10,669 nucleotides of DNA from DATLYH01 sp035575035. Its GTDB lineage: Bacteria > Planctomycetota > Planctomycetia > Gemmatales > Gemmataceae. Under the pieces are notes generated by a model. That model saw nothing but the letters and a program-made list of their open reading frames with translations, did not search any database and was not told the origin of the DNA. The stretch is from positions 1-10,669 of the forward strand of contig DATLYH010000229.1 in the NCBI GenBank assembly GCA_035575035.1, read 5' to 3'. Positions 6,096 to 10,669 of this stretch are shown here, piece by piece. Numbering within the stretch: position 1 is the stretch's first letter; each line of letters begins with the position of its first letter. The translations under genes were made by a program, and so were the position numbers.

Positions 6096-7703
6096 ATGGC
6101 CAAGGAAGGCCTTCGTGCGATCCTCTGCGCGGGCGCGCTTCTGGGCGCCCTTTGTCCTCTGTCGGCTGCCGGTGAGGACACTGTTGCCGGCACGCTGGCC
6201 GTCCAGGCTGCCCTACGGCAAGGGCGCGAGCAGATGGCACGCGGCAACTACCAGGCGGCCGTCTATGCCCTGGAAGGCCAGCTCAGCCGGATCAATGGCA
6301 GCCGTGAGTACCTGGCCGCTCTGCGCGACGCTTACCGCGGTTATGTCAAGGAGCTGCGGCAGGCCAACCAGGAGGCCGAGGCCCAGATCTACTTGCGCCG
6401 GTTGCTGACCCTCGACCCCGGCGCCATTCTTGACTTTCCGCCGCGCGGGGCCAGCAGCGAGCCGAAGTCCCCGGTCACGCCCGCCGCGCTGCCGGCCCGG
6501 CCCGCCGTGGGCGAGGCGGTTACCCCGGCGCCGACCGTCCGGTTGCAGGGCGACGACAACCCGTTCAGCGAGTTCCACGCCCGGCAGAGCAAGGCCCAGG
6601 CGCTGGTGGAGCAGGCTGAGCGCGAGTTTGCCGGCCGGCGCTACGAAGAGGCAGCCCGGTTGTTCGAGCAGGCGCACCAGGCCGACCCGAACAGCACGGC
6701 CGCCTGTGGCGAGCGCTGGGGCTACTGCAAGCTGTACCAGGTGGTCCAGCAACTCAACCAGCCGCCTCGGGGCGGGCCGGCCTACCCCGAGCTGGAACAA
6801 GAGGTGCGCCGGGCGATGTCGCTGGCGCCGCGGCTGGAGGGATTCGGTCAGGACATCCTCCGCAAGATCGCCGAGCGGCGCGCGGCCGGCTCAGTCCCCG
6901 GCCCGGGCGGCGCGGCGCCGGCCGTCACCGTCCGCCACCTGGAGCGCGCCGCGGACGGCTGGCAAGTCGCCGAGACGGCCAACTTCCGCATCTACCACAA
7001 CCAGAGCCGCGACTTCGTGGAACGGGTCGCTGCGGTGGCCGAGCGCACCCGGGCGGAGATGGCCCAGAAGTGGCTGGGCGAGGTCGGCGAGACCTGGAAC
7101 CCGCGCTGCGACCTGGTCCTGCACGCCACCGCTCAGGACTACAGCCGGGCAACCCATGTCCCGGCCAGCTCGCCCGGCCACTCCACCATGCAACTCGACG
7201 GCGGCCGGGTCCTTAGCCGGCGCATCGACCTGCACTGCGACGACCCGAACCTGCTGACCGCGGTGCTGCCGCACGAGACGACGCACGTGGTGCTGGCAGG
7301 CAAGTTCGGCGACCGACCGGTGCCGCGCTGGGTGGACGAGGGGGTGGCGGTGCTGACCGAGCCGCGCGACAAGGTCGAACGCCATCTGGTCAAGTTGCCG
7401 CAATACCGCCAGGAGCGGCAGCTCTTCAGCCTGCGTCAGCTAATGCAGCTTAACGACTACCCCGACCCGCGCCAGATCGGCGTCTTCTACGCCCAGAGCG
7501 TTTCTCTGGTCGAGTTCCTAGCCGGCGCGAAAGGACCGCAGACCTTCATCCGCTTTGTTCGTGAGGGGATGCGCACCGGCTACGAGGCGGCCCTGAAGCG
7601 CTACTACGGCTACCAGGACTTCAACGAGCTGGAGCAGCACTGGCGGCAGCACGCCTTCAAGGAAGGGGCCGTCCCGACCGGCGTCGCCGAGCGGCTCCGC
7701 TGA
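6096..7703 (+). CDS. Secreted TPR protein with a C-terminal HETTH zinc peptidase domain (DUF1570/peptidase MA-like)
   Basis: A 535-residue protein. Residues 1-25 (basic start, LCAGALLGALCPLSAA) form a Sec signal peptide. Helical TPR-like repeats follow at about 33-110 (ARGNYQAAVYALEGQL), then a Pro/Ala-rich linker and more TPR text at about 165-250 (FAGRRYEEAARLFEQAHQAD). From about 296 (NFRIYHNQ) comes a gluzincin-type domain: HETTH at 393-397 gives two zinc-binding histidines and the catalytic Glu394, and WVDEGVAV supplies Glu415 as the likely third ligand, 18 residues after the motif. The family pattern (FxIyh...HExTH...PxWxxEG...Y.qs.slv.fL) fits DUF1570/peptidase MA-like proteins frequent in planctomycetes. 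It should act outside the cytoplasm; substrate and proteolytic activity are not shown. It is the first gene of a tight cluster, 11 bp before the next gene. The function call is family-based; the motif is directly visible. Confidence 0.88.
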   Translation: MAKEGLRAILCAGALLGALCPLSAAGEDTVAGTLAVQAALRQGREQMARGNYQAAVYALEGQLSRINGSREYLAALRDAYRGYVKELRQANQEAEAQIYLRRLLTLDPGAILDFPPRGASSEPKSPVTPAALPARPAVGEAVTPAPTVRLQGDDNPFSEFHARQSKAQALVEQAEREFAGRRYEEAARLFEQAHQADPNSTAACGERWGYCKLYQVVQQLNQPPRGGPAYPELEQEVRRAMSLAPRLEGFGQDILRKIAERRAAGSVPGPGGAAPAVTVRHLERAADGWQVAETANFRIYHNQSRDFVERVAAVAERTRAEMAQKWLGEVGETWNPRCDLVLHATAQDYSRATHVPASSPGHSTMQLDGGRVLSRRIDLHCDDPNLLTAVLPHETTHVVLAGKFGDRPVPRWVDEGVAVLTEPRDKVERHLVKLPQYRQERQLFSLRQLMQLNDYPDPRQIGVFYAQSVSLVEFLAGAKGPQTFIRFVREGMRTGYEAALKRYYGYQDFNELEQHWRQHAFKEGAVPTGVAERLR

Positions 7704-7714
7704 GCGGACTGTCC

Positions 7715-8032
7715 ATGCCCGGCCGCTTCCACCTGCCCTGGCTTCCCCGTCTGCTTTGCCGCCTGACGGTGGCTGCTTCGGCCATCCTGTTCTTGCTGGT
7801 ATTGCTGGCCCCTCTGGTGGATAATGGAGAGGCGCAGCCGGACGGCTGGCGGCGCGTGGTGAGTCTCTTTGCCCGGGATGCCGCGCTCCGCCGCACGGCG
7901 GTTGCCAGCGCCGTCGGGTTGCTGGTGACGGCCGGCGTCTTCTTTCGGCCATCCGATGCGCCTCGGCCCCTCGTTCGCAAGCGCAAGCATCCGGGCCCCC
8001 GGCCGCCCGCCTCGGACGTTGCCGGGGCCTGA
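7715..8032 (+). CDS. Small membrane protein with two helices, function unknown
   Basis: A 105-residue protein starting at ATG 7715, 11 bp after the peptidase stop. Helix 1 is at about residues 17-35 (LTVAASAILFLLVLLAPLV) and helix 2 at about 61-77 (TAVASAVGLLVTAGVFF), joined by a loop with GWRRVVSLFARD. The C-terminal tail is Arg/Lys/Pro-rich (VRKRKHPGPRPP) and probably cytoplasmic. I recognise no family. Position and spacing suggest cotranscription with the genes on both sides, so it may anchor or assist one of them at the membrane; this is inference. The frame is clean, with codon choice like its neighbours, and there is no strong Shine-Dalgarno, which suggests translational coupling to the peptidase gene. 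Confidence 0.7.
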   Translation: MPGRFHLPWLPRLLCRLTVAASAILFLLVLLAPLVDNGEAQPDGWRRVVSLFARDAALRRTAVASAVGLLVTAGVFFRPSDAPRPLVRKRKHPGPRPPASDVAGA

Positions 8033-8054
8033 ATCTCCAACCCCGGTCCCTGTC

Positions 8055-8690
8055 ATGCCGCGCTGGCTGGCTGAAAATCCTACCACGGTCTATGCCATCC
8101 TGGGGGCTCTGGCCCTGGTCGTGCTGATCGCCGCGTGGATGAACCGTGACCGGTTCATCCCGATCGAGTTGGTCCGCGACCGCCGCAAGGAGCCCCGCAC
8201 CATCAATGCCCTTGCCCTGGGAGGAATTCTGGTCGCGCTGCTGGCCGTACTGGCCGGCCTGGTCGCGCTGATTGATTACCTGGTTGTGACCGACCAGGAG
8301 CAGATCGTGCGGATCATCGAGGAAATGGCGGACGGGGTGCGCTCGCGCGACACCGAGCGGGTCTTCCGGCATGTCTCCGAGAGCTTCAGCGCCCGCGGCC
8401 GGGGCAAGAAGGAATTCCGGGAGTTCGCCCGCCGCTACATCGAGTCGGGCGAAGTGACCGACGTCGTGGTCTGGGAGTTCCGCTTCGAAGGGGAGGAGCC
8501 GCGGGCGAACAAGCTGGCTAAGGTCTTCTTCTACGCCAAGGCCCGGGCCAACATCAGGGGCAGCCGGCAGGACCCGTTCTACCTCGTCGAGGCCGACTTC
8601 TGTCTCGACCCTGACGGGCAATGGCGGTTGAAGTGGTTTCAATTCCGCAATCCCGTCGCCCACGGCGAGGTCGTCCCCGGGCCGTACTGA
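8055..8690 (+). CDS. Membrane-anchored protein with an extracytoplasmic NTF2-like domain
   Basis: A 211-residue protein. ATG 8055 is chosen because the N-terminal text MPRWLAENPTTVYAILGALA leads straight into a membrane helix; the same frame is open further upstream from 7956, but that part overlaps the preceding gene and is low-complexity. Helices lie at about 10-28 and 52-78 with a strongly basic loop between (NRDRFIPIELVRDRRKEPR), so by the positive-inside rule both termini face outward. Residues 80-211 contain EMADGVRSRDTERVFRHVSE and end ADFCLDPDGQWRLKWFQFRN, the helix-then-curved-sheet pattern of NTF2/SnoaL-like domains. The fold is inferred. Such domains may bind a small ligand or mediate protein contact. 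It is the third gene of the cluster, 22 bp after the preceding stop. A long hairpin begins 15 bp after its stop codon. Confidence 0.8.
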   Translation: MPRWLAENPTTVYAILGALALVVLIAAWMNRDRFIPIELVRDRRKEPRTINALALGGILVALLAVLAGLVALIDYLVVTDQEQIVRIIEEMADGVRSRDTERVFRHVSESFSARGRGKKEFREFARRYIESGEVTDVVVWEFRFEGEEPRANKLAKVFFYAKARANIRGSRQDPFYLVEADFCLDPDGQWRLKWFQFRNPVAHGEVVPGPY

Positions 8691-8705
8691 ATCGGGGAGT
8701 AACTA

Positions 8706-8768
8706 TCCGAGCCCGGAGCGTCAGCGACGGGGCACGTCTTATCCCGTCGCTGACGCTCCGGGCTCGGA
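8706..8768. repeat. Two dispersed repeats as a perfect 26-bp inverted pair (hairpin)
   Basis: The forward unit 8706-8731 (TCCGAGCCCGGAGCG... GACGGG) and the inverted unit 8743-8768 are exact reverse complements over 26 bp around the 11-base loop GCACGTCTTAT. It is the same element as at 2094-2151. Lying 15 bp after the stop of the three-gene cluster, the transcript would end in or pass through a very stable stem. No T-run follows, so 3'-end protection or attenuation is more likely than classical intrinsic termination; this is inference. Confidence 0.92.
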
Positions 8769-8773
8769 CAATA

Positions 8774-8857
8774 CCCGTCGCGGACGCTCCGGGCTCGTAT
8801 TACGAGTCGCTCACGCTCCGGGCTCGTATTACGAGTCGCTCACGCTCCGGGCACGTC
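8774..8857 (-). repeat. Three further inverted-orientation repeat units, two in perfect tandem
   Basis: Units at 8774-8799, 8803-8828 and 8832-8857 share the core ACGCTCCGGGC and follow at a 29-bp period; the step from the preceding unit at 8743 is 31 bp. The segments 8794-8822 and 8823-8851 are identical over 29 bp, so the last duplication is recent. The junctions carry the 13-bp palindrome CTCGTATTACGAG (8794-8806 and 8823-8835). A decayed sixth unit, CCCGTCGGGGCGCCGAC, is at 8862-8878. Frames through this block translate to ARSVSDG and SLTLRAR phrases and are not genes. Confidence 0.88.
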
Positions 8858-8974
8858 CTATCCCGTCGGGGCGCCGACCATCCCAAGAATCTCCGGAAAA
8901 ATGACCGCAGCAGGCGGAACCGGCAGGCGGGGGTGGGGTTAGACAACCTAAGGTTTTGAGCAGGCTTCGACGGG

Positions 8975-8980
8975 AAGGAG
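8975..8980 (+). promoter_or_regulatory. Strong ribosome binding site AAGGAG for the DUF1549 gene
   Basis: AAGGAG ends 8 bases before ATG 8989, ideal spacing, and a signal peptide begins at that ATG. This rejects the in-frame TTG at 8956 as the start. Confidence 0.85.
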
Positions 8981-8988
8981 TAACAGAT

Positions 8989-10584
8989 ATGAAGCGGTAC
9001 ACCAGGGTACTCCGGAGGCAAGCCCTGGCCGTGGCTGCGGTTGCGGTGCTGCTGGCGGGCGGCGGCACGGCAGTGGCGGCCGGCAGGGTCGCCAAGGGAA
9101 GCGGTGCCAAGCTCGATGCACCGACTCTGGCCCGGTTGATCGACCAGGAGATTCAGGCCAAACTCACTGCCGAGAAGGTCACTGCCGCACCCCTTGCCGA
9201 TGATGCCGAGTTCCTCCGTCGGCTCTATCTGGACATTGCCGGGGTGATCCCGCCCGCCGACAAGGTTGTCGAGTTCCTCAACGACACCAGCCCCGACAAG
9301 CGGGCCCGGGTGATCGACGAACTCTTGGCCAGCCCGCAATATGGCCGGCACCTGGCCGACATCTGGCAGGCGATGCTCCTGCCCCGCACCTCCGACAACC
9401 GCCGGCTCCAGCACGAGCCGATGATCAAGTGGCTGGAGCAGAACTTCAACGAGAACAAGCCGTGGAACCAGATGGTGAGCGAGCTGCTCACCGCCACCGG
9501 TACCCAGGACAAGAATGGGGCGGTCACCTTCTTCCTGGCCAACCCAACGGCCGACAAGGTCAACGACATCGTTAGCCGGCTCTTCCTCGGCATCCAGCTG
9601 CAATGCGCCCAGTGCCACAACCACCCGTTTACCAGCTGGAAGCAGACCGACTACTGGGGCATGGCCAATTTCTTCGTCAAGGTCCGCCCCGACAACGTCA
9701 ACCGGGCCGCCAAGCAGGGGGTCAGCCCCGGCATCAACGAGAGCGGCACCGGCCGGCAGCGGATGCTGCCCGAGTCGGCCATGAACCTCCCCCCCAAGTT
9801 CCTCCTGGGTGAGCAGCCGAAGCTGAAGGCCAACGAGCCCTACCGCCCCGCATTCGCCGCCTGGCTGACCTCCCCCGACAATCCGTTCTTCGCCCGGGCG
9901 ATGGTCAACCGGATGTGGCATCACTTCTTTGGCCGCGGCCTGGTCAACCCGGTCGATGACATGCACGAGGGGAACATCCCGTCGCACCCCGAGTTGCTAC
10001 AGGAGTTGACGGCCCAGTTCGTGGCGAGCGGCTTCGACCTGAAACACCTGATCCGCGGCATTTGCAACAGTCAGACTTACCAGCGCTCCAGCAAGCCGGT
10101 CGCTGGCGACGTGGACCCGGCGCTGTTCGCCCACATGACCGTCAAGGTGCTGACACCAGAGCAGCTTTACGATTCCCTGGAGCAGGTCCTTGGCCCGGCC
10201 CGGCCCGCACGGCCGGTCCTCCGCAATGCGAACCCGGCCCTGCAACGGGCCAACAACCCACGCAACCAGTTCGTCGCCTTTTTCCAGGGAGACGAGAACG
10301 CCGACCCGACCGAGTATCAGGACGGCATCCCACAGGCTCTCCGCCTGATGAACGCGCCCCAGGCCAACAACCTCACCGCTGCCGTTAACCGAATCGCCAA
10401 GGGCGAGCAGGCACCGGCCGCGGTGATCGAGCGGCTCTACCTGGCCACCCTCTCGCGCCGTCCGAGCACGGCGGAAGCGGAGCGGCTGACCGCCTATGTC
10501 CAGAAGCAGGGCGATGCCCGGCAGGCGTACCATGACATCCTGTGGGCACTGATCAACAGCAGTGAATTTCGACTCAACCACTAA
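8989..10584 (+). CDS. Exported DUF1549/DUF1553 domain protein with CxxCH motif
   Basis: A 531-residue protein. Residues 1 to about 31 form a signal peptide (RRQALAVAAVAVLLAGGG). DUF1549 spans about 42-240, with DAEFLRRLYLDIAGVIP at 72-88, SPDKRARVIDELLASPQYG after it, and QLQCAQCHNHPF containing Cys206, Cys209 and His210. DUF1553 spans about 295-525, with SPDNPFFARAMVNRMWHHFF, GNIPSHPELL, and FDLKHLIRGICNSQTYQRSS. In planctomycetes these two domains occur together, often with planctomycete-type cytochrome c domains, and the gene is commonly followed by a DUF1501 gene. This is the shorter version without a separate cytochrome domain. Biochemical function is not established; roles in extracytoplasmic polymer or sulfatase-linked breakdown have been proposed for relatives. 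CxxCH resembles a haem c site, but within DUF1549 it is a family motif and haem binding is unproven. The intact end and TAA stop are followed by only 85 bp of window. Confidence 0.93.
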   Translation: MKRYTRVLRRQALAVAAVAVLLAGGGTAVAAGRVAKGSGAKLDAPTLARLIDQEIQAKLTAEKVTAAPLADDAEFLRRLYLDIAGVIPPADKVVEFLNDTSPDKRARVIDELLASPQYGRHLADIWQAMLLPRTSDNRRLQHEPMIKWLEQNFNENKPWNQMVSELLTATGTQDKNGAVTFFLANPTADKVNDIVSRLFLGIQLQCAQCHNHPFTSWKQTDYWGMANFFVKVRPDNVNRAAKQGVSPGINESGTGRQRMLPESAMNLPPKFLLGEQPKLKANEPYRPAFAAWLTSPDNPFFARAMVNRMWHHFFGRGLVNPVDDMHEGNIPSHPELLQELTAQFVASGFDLKHLIRGICNSQTYQRSSKPVAGDVDPALFAHMTVKVLTPEQLYDSLEQVLGPARPARPVLRNANPALQRANNPRNQFVAFFQGDENADPTEYQDGIPQALRLMNAPQANNLTAAVNRIAKGEQAPAAVIERLYLATLSRRPSTAEAERLTAYVQKQGDARQAYHDILWALINSSEFRLNH

Positions 10585-10599
10585 TTGGGACGCTGCTCG

Positions 10600-10627
10600 C
10601 GGGGGGGCGGCCGCCCGCCGTCCCCCG
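10600..10627 (+). terminator. GC-rich imperfect hairpin after the DUF1549 gene
   Basis: CGGGGG (10600-10605) can pair with CCCCCG (10622-10627), and GGGCGGCCGCCC (10605-10616) is itself palindromic. It begins 15 bases after the stop. There is no T-run, so a true terminator is doubtful; it could equally be a stem between this gene and a downstream partner. Confidence 0.25.
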
Positions 10628-10669
10628 GCCTCAGAGCTTCTAACGAACTGGCGAGCGGCCGGTGTGAAC

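Noticed and set aside
7518..8663. A long minus-strand frame of 381 codons.
   Set aside because: It spans antisense to three well-formed + strand genes and their junctions, and its translation shows no domain.
8706..8878. Regularly spaced short repeats that could be read as a CRISPR array.
   Set aside because: Units are 26-27 bp with only 3-11 bp between them, mixed orientation and no unique spacers; no cas gene is present.
8621..8959. A + strand frame of 112 codons containing ARSVSDG and SLTLRAR phrases.
   Set aside because: It overlaps the end of the 8055-8690 gene and then simply translates the dispersed repeat array; such frames are by-products of the repeats.
8800..9987. A long minus-strand frame of 395 codons.
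   Set aside because: It lies opposite the DUF1549 gene, whose domain motifs, signal peptide and ribosome binding site are clear; the minus frame is the usual GC-rich antisense shadow.

Overview
The window is about 10.7 kb of GC-rich DNA with all well-supported genes on the + strand. It looks like a planctomycete chromosome, most likely Gemmataceae or a close relative. The strongest indicator is the DUF1549/DUF1553 protein at the right end, a family greatly expanded in Planctomycetota. Supporting signs are the secreted TPR/DUF1570-like peptidase, a large MASE1 multi-PAS histidine kinase, and short dispersed repeats whose forward reading gives the phrase ARSVSDG, which I recall from Gemmata-type genomes. 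This assignment is by recognition, not by any search.

Layout, left to right. (1) 1-429: the 3' end of a gene with a probable NTF2-like fold. (2) 608-1849: a 12-helix-type MFS transporter of the nucleoside:H+ symporter (NupG/XapB-like) group, probably starting at TTG. (3) 1850-2171: a gap holding two direct copies of a 27-bp dispersed repeat just before the next gene. (4) 2172-5747: a 1191-residue membrane sensor histidine kinase (MASE1, four PAS regions, HisKA, HATPase) without a receiver domain. (5) 5748-6095: a 348-bp gap with no convincing gene. (6) 6096-8690: a tight three-gene cluster (gaps of 11 and 22 bp) encoding a secreted TPR plus HETTH zinc peptidase, a small two-helix membrane protein, and a two-helix membrane protein with an extracytoplasmic NTF2-like domain. 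(7) 8691-8988: a repeat cluster with a perfect 26-bp-stem hairpin and a perfect 29-bp tandem duplication. (8) 8989-10584: an exported DUF1549/DUF1553 protein with a CxxCH motif, probably the first gene of a pair continuing outside the window.

How they work together: the 6096-8690 trio looks like one operon acting at the cell envelope. The kinase, the transporter and the DUF1549 protein look like independent units, and no cognate response regulator is visible. The most unusual feature is the kinase gene. It carries two in-frame inserts that look like intergenic repeat elements, one of them a perfect 28-bp inverted repeat, and its C-terminal tail and stop codon lie inside a third palindromic element. 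I found no RNA gene, CRISPR array, insertion sequence or recognisable defence system.
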